18,335 bases of DNA from NCBI GenBank assembly GCA_031261265.1, contig JAISKI010000048.1:1-18335 (forward strand). Reading direction: 5' to 3'. A model generated the notes under the pieces. It searched no databases and was not told where the DNA came from. It saw nothing but the letters and a program-made list of their open reading frames with translations. Numbering within the stretch: the stretch's first letter is position 1; each line of letters begins with the position of its first letter. Below, in pieces: positions 1-7,973 of this stretch. Position numbers and translations under genes: made by a program. The stretch comes from Candidatus Peribacteria bacterium. Lineage in GTDB: Bacteria; Patescibacteria; JAEDAM01; Absconditabacterales; Absconditicoccaceae.

Positions 1-51
1 TTTCAAGAATATTTTCAGTAGGAATTTTAATGAGATTAAAGATTATTGATC

Positions 52-73
52 TTTTGGGGCTAACGCCCCAAAA
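52..73. repeat. 9-bp perfect inverted repeat with 4-nt loop
   Basis: TTTTGGGGC and GCCCCAAAA face each other across the loop TAAC, in an otherwise AT-rich stretch. It could be the terminator of a gene to the left of the window, but no clear T-tract follows on either strand. I see no gene in positions 1-263; the right part carries the promoter and leader of the next gene. Confidence 0.5.
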
Positions 74-173
74 CCTAACAACAATCTCACAATATGCTAG
101 GTATGGACCAATCCAACAAGCACTTTTTTAATTCCTATAATCTGATTTTTATTTGGACAGCAATGTCTCCCTC

Positions 174-201
174 TTGTAAATCTTGACTTTCTGAGTATAC
201 T
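174..201 (+). promoter_or_regulatory. Promoter of the 334-aa gene
   Basis: TTGTAA (174-179) and TATACT (196-201) are 16 nt apart. The spacer is closely related to those at 1353, 6288 and 7946. An A-rich leader of about 60 nt follows. Confidence 0.7.
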
Positions 202-249
202 GTGTGTACTAAAATAAAAATAACAAAAAAATAAATATAAATTAAAAAA

Positions 250-254
250 AGGAG
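250..254 (+). promoter_or_regulatory. Shine-Dalgarno AGGAG
   Basis: AGGAG lies nine bases before the ATG at 264. It is notable because most genes here begin after an AT-rich leader such as TCATCAAA with no Shine-Dalgarno. The only comparable site is at 6364. Confidence 0.75.
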
Positions 255-263
255 AAAATTAAA

Positions 264-1268
264 ATGGAAAATTTAACAGAAAAAGTAAAAAAATTACAAG
301 AAGTGATGCCTGAATGTACCTTTATTCAAGAAGGATCAGCAATCAGGATAAAGAAACACTATCATACAAGCGAATTTCATGGAGTTGTCGACCATTCGCT
401 TGATGTATTGTTCAGAAGCATCAGTGATCTAGATAAGGAAATCAGAGGGCAATGTAGGTTAGAACAACAGTATCAAGAGTATCAAAATCGTTATGAAGGT
501 GATGAATCGTTTGCAGAACGAGCACATGATGGTCAACATCTGAATATGGCGGTATCGAAACAGCGAGTGCTTAAAGATATAAAAGCATTCCTTGAAACAG
601 GTAAAACTATAACGCAAAAGAACAAAGAAATCGAAGAAGAAAAAGCAAAAAAAAGGAAGGAAATTGCGGATAGTCTTAAGGTTGTAACGGGACTAAGAAT
701 GTCTGGTACTGATTGGAAAAACAATATTAAAAAGAAGAATATTGATTTAGAATTCGTTGATGAAGATTTCAATGATCCAAACATGGAACGACTTTTAAAA
801 GAATTTGATAAGGCTATAAACCCTTATGAAAATCCAGATAAAAAAGTAATACGTGAATTTGAGACTTGTGATAAAGAACTAGGAACCTTTAAAAGCAAAA
901 CATTGAATGGCGTATCGGTTGAAAGAACAATGAAAAATCCTGAAGGAAAGCGTTTCCTCGATGATTATTATCTAAATACAATGGGGTTAGTGTATAGTGT
1001 TACATTTGGTAATAACACTATTTCTCACTGTCATATCGCTACAAGTAAGGCTGGCGGTTACGGACGTACAAAACACACAAACTTTTATGAAAACATAGAA
1101 GAGGTAGATAAAAGAAAATTTATCACGTATTGTGCGAAAGAAAAGGAAAAAATTGATAGTTTCTGGGGAACATCTAAAGTAGATTGTAAACGGATTGCAA
1201 CGCTTAAGTCCGTACTTAGAAAAGCAATACTGGCAGCAAAAACTATCACCGACCCTATGTGTGAATAA
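264..1268 (+). CDS. Unknown 334-aa protein, charged, with central coiled-coil-like stretch
   Basis: I do not recognise this family. The protein has no signal peptide and no membrane segment. Residues about 105-135 are very rich in Lys and Glu and may form a coiled coil. The C-terminal third (about 230-334) has His, Cys and aromatic residues (HCH, GYGRTKH, FWGT), so it may be a folded domain. The start is set by a Shine-Dalgarno AGGAG (250-254) nine bases before the ATG; most other genes here lack one. It is a single-gene unit with its own promoter at 174 and a strong terminator at 1280. None of its roughly 17 glycine codons is TGA, unlike neighbours such as the DinD-like gene (6 of about 20). 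Its 5' and 3' flanks resemble those of the gene at 6376, which suggests a shared cassette-like history. The gene is surely real; its function is unknown. Confidence 0.85.
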   Translation: MENLTEKVKKLQEVMPECTFIQEGSAIRIKKHYHTSEFHGVVDHSLDVLFRSISDLDKEIRGQCRLEQQYQEYQNRYEGDESFAERAHDGQHLNMAVSKQRVLKDIKAFLETGKTITQKNKEIEEEKAKKRKEIADSLKVVTGLRMSGTDWKNNIKKKNIDLEFVDEDFNDPNMERLLKEFDKAINPYENPDKKVIREFETCDKELGTFKSKTLNGVSVERTMKNPEGKRFLDDYYLNTMGLVYSVTFGNNTISHCHIATSKAGGYGRTKHTNFYENIEEVDKRKFITYCAKEKEKIDSFWGTSKVDCKRIATLKSVLRKAILAAKTITDPMCE

Positions 1269-1279
1269 AAATTCACATT

Positions 1280-1315
1280 CCACTCTCAGATTTATAAATC
1301 TAGAGTGGTTTTTTT
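1280..1315 (+). terminator. Intrinsic terminator of the 334-aa gene
   Basis: CCACTCT pairs with AGAGTGG, and the enclosed AGATTTATAAATCT is itself a perfect palindrome, giving a long hairpin with one bulged C. Seven T residues follow directly. Confidence 0.9.
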
Positions 1316-1352
1316 AATTCAGATTTTTCCCTCTCATTTTCCCCTCAAAAAT

Positions 1353-1381
1353 TTGCAAAATTTCCCCTTTCTGAGTATACT
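1353..1381 (+). promoter_or_regulatory. Promoter of the trmB-like operon
   Basis: TTGCAA (1353-1358) and TATACT (1376-1381) are 17 nt apart. The last ten bases, CTGAGTATAC, are identical to those of the promoter at 174. Confidence 0.7.
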
Positions 1382-1386
1382 AGAAG

Positions 1387-1404
1387 TGTAGACCCTATTC
1401 TACA
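1387..1404 (+). promoter_or_regulatory. Candidate operator at the transcription start of the trmB-like operon
   Basis: TGTAGA and TCTACA form an inverted repeat with a 6-nt gap, just downstream of the -10 box where transcription should start. Related TGTAGAA/TTCTACA hairpins lie upstream of the promoters at 6288 and 7946. Autoregulation by the adjacent TrmB-type protein is an inference; a leader hairpin with no protein partner is also possible. Confidence 0.4.
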
Positions 1405-1426
1405 TTTTATAGTTCATCAAAATGCA

Positions 1427-2185
1427 ATGCTTACCAATACCCTACAACAGCAAGGACTTTCCCCACTCGAAGCGAGAGTCTACCTCGCCACTCTGGAACT
1501 CGGACTAGCTCCTGCGAGTCAAATTGCCCGCAAATTACAGGAAAATCGCGTGACGGTCTATTCCTGTCTGCAAGCGTTGGAGAAAAGAAACATTGTACTG
1601 ACGGTGACCAAAAATAAGGTCGTGCATTATTCCGCCACCTCTCCCAAGAATCTCTTGAAAATCGCCCAAGAAAAAGCTGAACTCCTTTCCGAGAGTATGC
1701 CAGAACTTTTGGCGATGAGTACCTTATTTGGCGAGAAGCCGAGCGTGCAGTTTTATGAAGGATTGGACGGACTGAAAATGCTATATGAAGATACCTTGAA
1801 TTACCCAGGCACTACCTTGAAAGCCTTTCTCGGATATGAAGAGATTGATAGAAATCTGAAGAGATATTTGAATCACGAGTATCTACCCGCGAGAATCAAA
1901 AAGAAGATCACCGCACAAGTCCTGTTGTCAGGTCAAAAAGAGCAAACTTTGGACTATATCCCCACCGATCGTAAAGACCCTTCCACGAAATTCACTCAGC
2001 TGAAATACGTTGCAGATCCGCTTTTTTCTCTTTCTAATGAGATTGATTTGTATGGAGATGACAAAGTTGCCGTGATGATGTATGGCGAGAAAGAGATGAT
2101 GGGACTGCTGATCAAAAGTAAAATGTTGCATAAAACTCTCTCCTCACTCTTTGATTTAACCCGAAAACGTGAAACGGATGAATAG
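1427..2185 (+). CDS. TrmB-family transcriptional regulator
   Basis: This 252-aa protein resembles TrmB-type sugar- or metabolite-responsive regulators. An N-terminal winged helix-turn-helix spans about residues 5-75, with SPLEARVYLATLELG leading into a recognition region around residues 30-52. A longer C-terminal domain follows (about 95-245, containing VQFYEGLDGLK), where TrmB proteins bind their effector. The ATG at 1427 is preferred over the one at 1422, which is in another frame. There is no Shine-Dalgarno. The gene ends in TAG and overlaps the start of the methyltransferase gene, so the two are co-transcribed and probably act together. It has its own promoter and a palindrome at the start site that could be an autoregulatory operator. 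The family call is good; the effector is unknown. Confidence 0.8.
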   Translation: MLTNTLQQQGLSPLEARVYLATLELGLAPASQIARKLQENRVTVYSCLQALEKRNIVLTVTKNKVVHYSATSPKNLLKIAQEKAELLSESMPELLAMSTLFGEKPSVQFYEGLDGLKMLYEDTLNYPGTTLKAFLGYEEIDRNLKRYLNHEYLPARIKKKITAQVLLSGQKEQTLDYIPTDRKDPSTKFTQLKYVADPLFSLSNEIDLYGDDKVAVMMYGEKEMMGLLIKSKMLHKTLSSLFDLTRKRETDE

Positions 2186-4085
2186 CACAAATAAATCAGA
2201 TATATATATGGATAAATCAGAACTCCTTTCTCGCGATGAAAAGGACAGAGTTTTGAAAAGCATTTTTTCATCAGGCCGAAAACCTGAAGCCTATTTTTTG
2301 TACCAAGGCAAAGGAGCTGAACTCTATGAAGCGGTAGTCAATGACCCCAAATACGTGTATTACCAGAGAGGAAAAAATCTGATTACGGATAATCGTGGAG
2401 CTTTGCAAAAATTCATCGGGAAAAATGTGGTAGATCACGGAAGTGGAACAGGAGAAAAAGCTGACCTCCTTCTGAGAAATATCCACAAACCTGTGCATTA
2501 CATCGCTCAGGATTACAGCTACGAGATGACCGAACTCGCGAGAGATACCGTGGCTGAGCATAATTCTTTGGTGGATACGGGTGAAGGAGTGATCATCAAA
2601 GGGAAAGGGAGTGCGAATAATCTGACGCAGGGATTGGAAGATTCCACGTTTCTGTGGCTGGGTGGCACGATAGATAATTTTTCACCCGAAGAAGATGTGC
2701 AGACGCTTCGTGAAATGGGAAATACCTCTTACCTAAAAGGAAATTACGTGATCTTTGATGCCTTCACCGCTCCGACTGCGGAGGAGTTAGAACAAGAACT
2801 TTTACCCGCCTACAAGAGTGCTTCTCAGATAGCTCGACTGGAAAACGGACTGGAAATTTTAGGCTTGAACAAAGAAGATTTTGAAGTGCAAATAGAGTAT
2901 ATCAAAGATCCAAAAGACTGAATACTTGAAGACGGGAAGAGAGTATTTCCGTGAATGATTAGAGCAGGATATGTAGCAAAAAGAGATATGGAAATCCCCC
3001 TCAGCGAAGGGAAAAATCTGTCTGTAAAAGCAGGTCAGCTTTATCTGCTCAATACCTCCAGAAGAGATACCAAAGCACAAATCAAACAGATGATCAAACA
3101 GTCCTGAGCGACACAGGTCTTTTCCGCTAGTTCCAAAGAGCCAGGAATGGCAATTATGGTCGCTCATCGTCCCCCTTCCAAATTAACTCAACAGAAAGCA
3201 AAAATCAGAAATGCGTTGCTGATCGCCTTGGCATTTTGAGCAGGAATTGCAGGCAAAGGAATGTATGATGCAAAATCCCAAGCTGATAGAGTAAAAGAGG
3301 CAGAAGAACTATTTTTTCAATGAAAAAAAGGAATGACAGAGTGGGTAGATTATTCTCTGAATGATACTAAAAATAGAGAAATGCTAAAATTTACTGTAGA
3401 ACATATGTATCGTTATCTGGCTACGATGTATGATATTCCTTCAAAGTATGCAAAAGAAGTTGAAATTTTACTCCTTCAATCCTTAGCGAGAAACCAAGAT
3501 GGTAGTGAATTTATCGTAGATGCCAATGTTGCTAAACCATGGAGTGAAATAGGAGTATATGAGTTTTTAGGACAGTTTGTTAAAGATAATGCAATTTTAT
3601 TGGCAAGATATGGAATGTCTACTACAATGCCTTATGCTCAACTCGCAGATTTTGCTCCGCATTTTGAGGAAACACTTAGTTTGGAGAAAGAAATTTCGGG
3701 ATATTATCCTATGGTGGATGGAAAACCAGCCCCCGCTCCTAATATGGATAGAATTCGTATGAATGTTGATGCTATCTTATCTGATACTCCAGTTTCTCGT
3801 CCTCAAACTGCAAGATCCTTTGATAAATCTGATCCAAGTTCGTTTATCGTGCATGGAAGTTTAGGAAAGTATAAGCATTCTAGTGGGATGATGTATTGGA
3901 CTTTGAGTGTTTCTGGTTTAGGAAAAGACTATCTTTTGGCAGTTCCTGTCACCCATGGCGAGACATTGACTTCATTAAAACTGAGTTCAACTGCTGGACA
4001 GAGAGTGATAGAAGATTATTTAGCTCATTTCTGAGGAGAAAATAAAGAGAATTCTGCTCCAACTACCTTTTTAGCAAAGAACTAA
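2178..4085 (+). CDS. EgtD-like (Methyltransf_33) SAM-dependent methyltransferase with membrane-anchored C-terminal extension
   Basis: Reading six TGA codons as Gly (2919, 2952, 3105, 3237, 3321, 4032) gives one protein of 635 aa. The first ~325 residues resemble histidine-specific methyltransferases: an ELYEAVV..YVYYQRG segment, SAM-binding GSGTGEK near residue 88, LGGTIDNFSPEE, and a C-terminal strand with IMVAHRP. In ergothioneine biosynthesis EgtD trimethylates histidine, but the substrate here is unknown. About residues 340-362 form a hydrophobic segment (NALLIALAFGAGIAG), followed by roughly 270 residues with no recognised domain. EgtD proteins normally end near 320 aa, so this is a fusion. 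Possible starts are GTG 2169, ATG 2178 (overlapping the regulator's stop) and ATG 2208; I chose 2178 for coupling. In the standard code it would split into several pieces. Confidence 0.8.
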
Positions 4086-4196
4086 TCTTTTTTGATATCA
4101 GTATGTTTACCTAGCATATTATCGGTGTGTAGAAGGTTGAGAAAATGAATGAAGGGAAATTTGGTAGATAGAAGTCGAAAAAAAGTAGAAAAAGAC

Positions 4197-4224
4197 TTGC
4201 AATTCAAAAAAAAAAGATTATCAT
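4197..4224 (+). promoter_or_regulatory. Candidate promoter of a tiny RNA next to the Abi_2 gene
   Basis: TTGCAA (4197-4202), a 16-nt spacer and TATCAT (4219-4224) match this genome's promoter layout, though the -10 is weaker than TATACT. Transcription would start near 4231 and run straight into the GC-rich hairpin at 4236. The rest of 4086-4230 shows no gene. Confidence 0.3.
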
Positions 4225-4235
4225 AATGAGTGAAC

Positions 4236-4283
4236 AACTGCCGCCCCGCAATAACTGCGGGGGACGGGCAGTTTCTTTTTTTA
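4236..4283. terminator. GC-rich hairpin between converging genes; terminator or small structured RNA
   Basis: AACTGCC/GGCAGTT forms the outer stem and CCCCGCA/TGCGGGG the inner stem, with loop ATAAC. On the + strand TTTCTTTTTTT follows; on the - strand an A-run (4206-4215) would give a U-tract some 20 bases past the stem. It ends the methyltransferase operon and overlaps the stop codon of the Abi_2 gene. It is much more GC-rich than the other terminators here. Confidence 0.8.
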
Positions 4284-5189
4284 TGAGAATTTTTCTTCCC
4301 AATTCTCGAAAAATCCCATTGCCTCTTTAGAAATGTCTGGATATTCAACAAACAGAGCTTCCAATCTTTCTAACCAATCATTATTTGGTGAGATACACTC
4401 TAAAAGATACTGAATAATCAAAACTACATTAAACATAGTAGGAGCAACCTCTATTTTTCATTCAGTTTCTTGAAGCTGATATTTTTCTCTAAAAATTACA
4501 TCATTTACTCTTGGTTTGGTTATAAATCTCCTATTTCGTAGCCTTTCCTGATGTGCAGAAATGTTTCTCACATTTACAACCAATTGTAGCCATTTTCTGA
4601 GATCAACATAATAGGTATTGTAAGTTGTTGCAATTTCTTTTGCGTCTTCCCCATTGATAAGACTGAAAATTCTGGAAACACCTCAAATCGTGCAACTTTC
4701 CATCACCATTCGGCTTGGTAAAAACTCTTCTTCAAAATACTTTTCATTATAAGCTTGAACGAAGGTGAGGGTAGATAATTCTTTGGTCTCTTTCGCCTTA
4801 TCCATAAATCTATCATATTTCCCTGCTTCACCAGCAGTTTCCAGAGCGAAATGTTCTTTCTCAGTATACCAAAAACATCCATATTTATTACTCATTACTT
4901 CTTCTATCTGTGCTTTAATAGATACCTCAATTTTTTCTATGGCATCCAACACCAGAAGTCTCAATTTTCTATCAAAAATATACAAATCTAACACTTTATC
5001 AAAAGAAGTCTCATCATAAAACTGGTTAGTTTCCGTATTTTGATAGTATTTGAAATACCCTGTAAGCCTAAAATAGCCAATATGATTGAGATAGTTTGCT
5101 ACACGCTCAGTATCACTCATCTGCAATCCTCTTTCCTGCAAAAGAGCTATTTTCTCAAGGATAGTCAAAGGAGGTTTAGTAAATTTCAT
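4281..5189 (-). CDS. Abi_2-family (AbiD/AbiF) protein, HEPN-type putative RNase
   Basis: Two TGA codons read as Gly (4683-4685 and 4458-4460 on the minus strand) give 302 aa, the usual size for Abi_2 proteins. The N-terminal signature GYFRLTGYFKYY lies at about residues 37-48. RNISAHQERLRNR at about residues 208-220 is the conserved Abi_2 C-terminal motif and contains R-x4-H, the HEPN RNase catalytic motif. Family members act in abortive infection: they are toxic or RNA-cleaving proteins that stop phage growth. The gene is monocistronic, with a promoter on the minus strand at 5236-5263, and converges on the methyltransferase operon. Its stop lies inside the T-run of the GC-rich hairpin, which might belong to an RNA partner. 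No protein antitoxin is adjacent. Confidence 0.85.
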
Positions 5190-5235
5190 AATCTTCTTGA
5201 AATAAATATCTAAACGCTTTTTTTAGAGACATTTT

Positions 5236-5263
5236 AGTATATATTTTCACTCTGTATTATCAA
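5236..5263 (-). promoter_or_regulatory. Promoter of the Abi_2 gene
   Basis: On the minus strand, TTGATA (5258-5263), a 16-nt spacer and TATACT (5236-5241). It faces away from the dinD-like promoter at 5297. Confidence 0.65.
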
Positions 5264-5296
5264 TTCGTTTTTTATATTTTATTTGTCAAAAATCTC

Positions 5297-5324
5297 TTGC
5301 AATGATGAGTTAAATTTTTATATT
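5297..5324 (+). promoter_or_regulatory. Promoter of the dinD-like gene
   Basis: TTGCAA (5297-5302), 16-nt spacer, TATATT (5319-5324), about 35 bases before the ATG. I saw no LexA-type palindrome in this divergent region. Confidence 0.6.
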
Positions 5325-5358
5325 CTCATTAATTTATCATATATTTTCTTATTACATC

Positions 5359-6186
5359 ATGGAAGACGCGACTCTACAAAACCTATTTCAAACATTTGAT
5401 AAGATTAAAAAAACTGATGAACGAGGTAAGGAATATCGAACAGCCAGAGAATTGCAGACGGTACTTGGATATGAACAGCGAAAAAATTTTATCAATGTTA
5501 TTGAAAAAGCAAAAATATCTGTAAATACCAGTAATATTGCTGTATCTGATCATTTTGCCGAGGTCGGAAAAATGATAGATTTATGAAAAGGTTGAAAAAG
5601 AGAAGTTGCTGATTTCAAATTGACCAGATATGCCTGCTATCTCATTGCTCAAAATGGGAATCCAGAAAAACCAGAAATCGCTTTTGCTCAAGCATATTTC
5701 GCGGTGCAAACGAGAAGACAAGAATTGATACAACAAAAAATGCTAGATATGGAAAGACTTAGAGCGAGGAAAAAGCTGACTCTCACAGAAAAAGAATTTC
5801 AAGATTTGGCGTATGAAAGGGGTGTAGATGGTGCGGGGATAGGAAGAATTAGAAGTAAGGGAGATACCGTTCTTTTTGGAGGCAAGACTACTCAAGAGAT
5901 GAAAAAGAAATTATGAGTTAAGTCTTGACCGTTGGCTGACGTCTTACCGACCGTCACTATCAAGGCGAAAGATCTAGCTACAGAAGTGACAAATCATAAC
6001 ATGAAGCACAAATCTCTCATTGGAGAGTCTAAAATTACTGACGAACATATAAAAAACAATAAATGAGTAAGAAAGTATCTAGAAGAAAGCTGAATTCAGC
6101 CAGAATATTTACCTGCAGAAAAGGATTTGAAAAAAATCGAAAGAAATATAGCCAGCGATATAAAAAAACTAAATTTGGGACAATAA
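5359..6186 (+). CDS. dinD: DinD-like (DNA-damage-inducible protein D family) protein
   Basis: The reading frame contains six TGA codons (residues 76, 79, 186, 190, 236, 245) and gives 275 aa. The match to DinD is clear: [20 protein letters not shown] at the N-terminus, then [14 protein letters not shown], then [20 protein letters not shown] with UGA at two of its glycines, then [10 protein letters not shown] and [12 protein letters not shown]. Residues 120-185 are charged and helical. E. coli DinD is LexA-regulated and inhibits RecA filament activity; relatives are common near mobile and defence genes. Here the gene is monocistronic and sits between Abi_2 and RhuM genes in what looks like an accessory block. 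I see no LexA box, so SOS control is not supported. It is the UGA-richest gene in the window relative to its length. Confidence 0.88.
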
Positions 6187-6252
6187 AGGATAGGAAAATA
6201 TTTTTCCACTCTTCCTCAATCTTTCAGCTTCCCATTTGTACAAAACCCACCC

Positions 6253-6276
6253 TGTAGAACTGTTTCTACACATTTT
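6253..6276 (+). terminator. Hairpin TGTAGAA/TTCTACA with T-tract
   Basis: TGTAGAA (6253-6259) pairs with TTCTACA (6264-6270), followed by CATTTTT. It probably terminates the dinD-like transcript. It is nearly the same as the hairpin at 7909, and both lie the same distance before a conserved promoter. Confidence 0.6.
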
Positions 6277-6287
6277 TCATCTATCTC

Positions 6288-6315
6288 TTGCAAAGCTTTA
6301 CTTTATGAGTATACT
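6288..6315 (+). promoter_or_regulatory. Promoter of the small membrane protein gene
   Basis: TTGCAA (6288-6293), 16-nt spacer ending ATGAG, TATACT (6310-6315). From -10 to start codon the leader is very similar to that at 196-263. Confidence 0.7.
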
Positions 6316-6363
6316 ATGTGTGTTAAAATAAAAATAACAGAATAATAATATAAATTTAAAAAA

Positions 6364-6369
6364 AGGAGG
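6364..6369 (+). promoter_or_regulatory. Strong Shine-Dalgarno AGGAGG
   Basis: AGGAGG ends six bases before the ATG at 6376 and fixes this start. It lies in the same leader type as the site at 250. Confidence 0.85.
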
Positions 6370-6375
6370 TAAATT

Positions 6376-6693
6376 ATGATTACTATTGATGTGTTTGCTA
6401 TTGCTCTTTTAGTAATAGCTCTTTGTATCATCGTCTTTTCCGTGTATTACTCGTTTTTTGCTAAGTTTAATCCTGCGTCATTCCTTTTAATTGGATGGCC
6501 TACGATGGGAATAGGAATGTTTCTTTGTATTCTTCAAATGTGGCTTGAATTAGATCCAGGATTTGATGAACTCATAGACAAATTCTTTTCTACTTATATA
6601 TCTCCAGAAATGGATGGTGTGGGCTTTTTGCTCATCGGATCTATGGCTATTCATCTTATTTTATGGGTTGTAAGAGCATCAAAGAATCCTTAA
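6376..6693 (+). CDS. Unknown small membrane protein, three predicted membrane segments
   Basis: This 105-aa protein is mostly hydrophobic. Three membrane segments are visible: about residues 5-27 (FAIALLVIALCIIVFSVYYS), 34-55 (FLLIGWPTMGIGMFLCIL) and 82-100 (GFLLIGSMAIHLILWVV). An acidic loop lies between the second and third. The start is certain because a perfect AGGAGG precedes it. I do not recognise the family. It forms its own unit, with a promoter at 6288 and terminator at 6732. Leader and post-terminator tail are both shared with the 334-aa gene at 264, although the proteins are unrelated. All glycine codons are GGN, none TGA. Its position between DinD-like and RhuM genes might suggest a role in the same accessory block, but nothing in the sequence shows this. 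Confidence 0.8.
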   Translation: MITIDVFAIALLVIALCIIVFSVYYSFFAKFNPASFLLIGWPTMGIGMFLCILQMWLELDPGFDELIDKFFSTYISPEMDGVGFLLIGSMAIHLILWVVRASKNP

Positions 6694-6731
6694 GTAAACT
6701 GGTCAAAAATTTTCATCTTTAATAAGAAAAT

Positions 6732-6761
6732 TCGTCATTGCATATCTTTGACGATTTTTTT
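6732..6761 (+). terminator. Intrinsic terminator after the small membrane protein
   Basis: TCGTCA pairs with TGACGA across an 11-nt loop, followed by seven T residues. The downstream tail TTTTTTTAATTCAG and the later CCCCTCAAAAATTT match the tail after the terminator at 1280. Confidence 0.75.
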
Positions 6762-6813
6762 AATTCAGCCTTTTTCTCCCTAATTTCCCCTCAAAAATTT
6801 TATAAACATCTTC

Positions 6814-6841
6814 TTGAAAAAATAAATGGCTTAACTACACT
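6814..6841 (+). promoter_or_regulatory. Promoter of the rhuM-like gene
   Basis: TTGAAA (6814-6819), 16-nt spacer, TACACT (6836-6841), 26 bases before the ATG. Confidence 0.6.
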
Positions 6842-6867
6842 ACATTTGTTTTACTCTCTCTATCAAT

Positions 6868-7866
6868 ATGCTAGAAAGGATTACCTACTCTGACATCGCA
6901 ACTCATACCGTCTTATCGGACATTTTTTTCTGGCAAGATACGATTTGGATGAATCAGGAACAAATGGGAATGTTGTATGGGAAAGCTCAAAGCACGGTTT
7001 CTGAGCATATCAAGAAAATTTATCAAGATGGGGAACTGAAAGAATGAGAAACCCTGCAAACAGAAGCCAATTTCGGAATTTCCGAAAATACGTGAAATCT
7101 GACTGAAAATAGCTTCAAGAAGCCGAAAAATTACTATAATCTGCAAATGATTATCGCAGTGGGCTTCAAGGTCAATAGTCCTCAGGCAATCAACTTTCGT
7201 AAATGGGCAAATGGCATCATTGAAGAATTTACAAAACATGGCTATGTCCTAGATGATGAAAGATTGACAGGAGGTAAAACCTTTGGCGGGAAGAGAGATT
7301 ATGACCAGCTTATGGAAAGAGTTAGAAAAATCAGATTTGATGAGAGAAATATTTATGAAAAGATAAAAGAGCTTTTTACAACTGCGATAGACTATGAAGG
7401 ATCAAACGTGCTGGCTGTGGAATTTTTCCAAACCATTCAAAATAAGTTTCATTATGCCGTGGTAGGAATGACTTCGCCAGAAATCCTCATTTCCAGAGCT
7501 GATGCGAATAAACCAGCTCTCTGAATGATACATCACGAAAGAAAAAATATTACGCTTTCCGAAGCAAAAGTAGGGAAAAATTATCTCTTAGAAAATGAAT
7601 TGAGAAAGCTGTATCTTTTGTGTGAACAGTTTTTTGCTTTTGCGGAGTTGCAATATGCGTATGAGAGAGATTTGACGATGAGAGATTGGGCGGAATATTT
7701 AGATGAACTGTTGAAGATGAATAGATTGGAAATTTTGGAAGGAAAAGGGAGTGTTTCCAGAGAAAAAGCAGAAGAATTTGTAAAACAGCAAATGGCTGAA
7801 TATCAAACAAAATGGGGGTCTTTGGAAGCGTATATTGAAGGGGTAGAATACTTATTGGAGAAGTAA
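6868..7866 (+). CDS. rhuM: Virulence RhuM family protein
   Basis: Three in-frame TGA codons (7045, 7093, 7522) are read as Gly, giving 332 aa, the normal RhuM length. Family landmarks in order: FWQDTIWMNQEQMGMLYG near the N-terminus, HIKKIYQDGEL, YNLQMIIAVGFKVNSPQAINFRKWAN, LDDERL, a long helical region with FDERNIYEKI, FFQTIQNKFHYAVVG, RADANKPALGM (the Gly is UGA) and DWAEYLDELL near the end. RhuM was named from a Salmonella pathogenicity island; its biochemical role is unclear and homologues are frequent in genomic islands. The start ATG lies after TATCA with no Shine-Dalgarno, typical for genes here. The gene is monocistronic with its own promoter and terminator. The family call is strong; the function is not known. 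Confidence 0.9.
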
Positions 7867-7908
7867 AATCTTTTTCGATTTCCCAGTGATAAAGTAATAA
7901 AATATAGG

Positions 7909-7935
7909 TGTGTAGAACCATTTCTACACATTTTT
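7909..7935 (+). terminator. Terminator of the rhuM-like gene, TGTGTAGAA/TTCTACACA
   Basis: A perfect 9-bp stem with a CCAT loop is followed by TTTTT. It matches the hairpin at 6253 and lies at the same distance from the following promoter. Confidence 0.75.
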
Positions 7936-7945
7936 CAAATTACCA

Positions 7946-7973
7946 TTGTAAATATTGACTTTATAACTATACT
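7946..7973 (+). promoter_or_regulatory. Promoter of the barrel-like protein gene
   Basis: TTGTAA (7946-7951), 16-nt spacer with TTGACTTT, TATACT (7968-7973). The spacer is closely related to those at 174 and 6288. Confidence 0.7.

Noticed and set aside
4082..4351. Minus-strand 89-aa frame across the intergenic region
   Set aside because: It runs through the GC-rich terminator hairpin and overlaps the 3' end of the Abi_2 gene in another frame, with no coding character.
6063..6257. Separate 64-aa gene downstream of the DinD-like gene
   Set aside because: It is an out-of-frame shadow of the DinD C-terminus and continues into the TGTAGAA hairpin.
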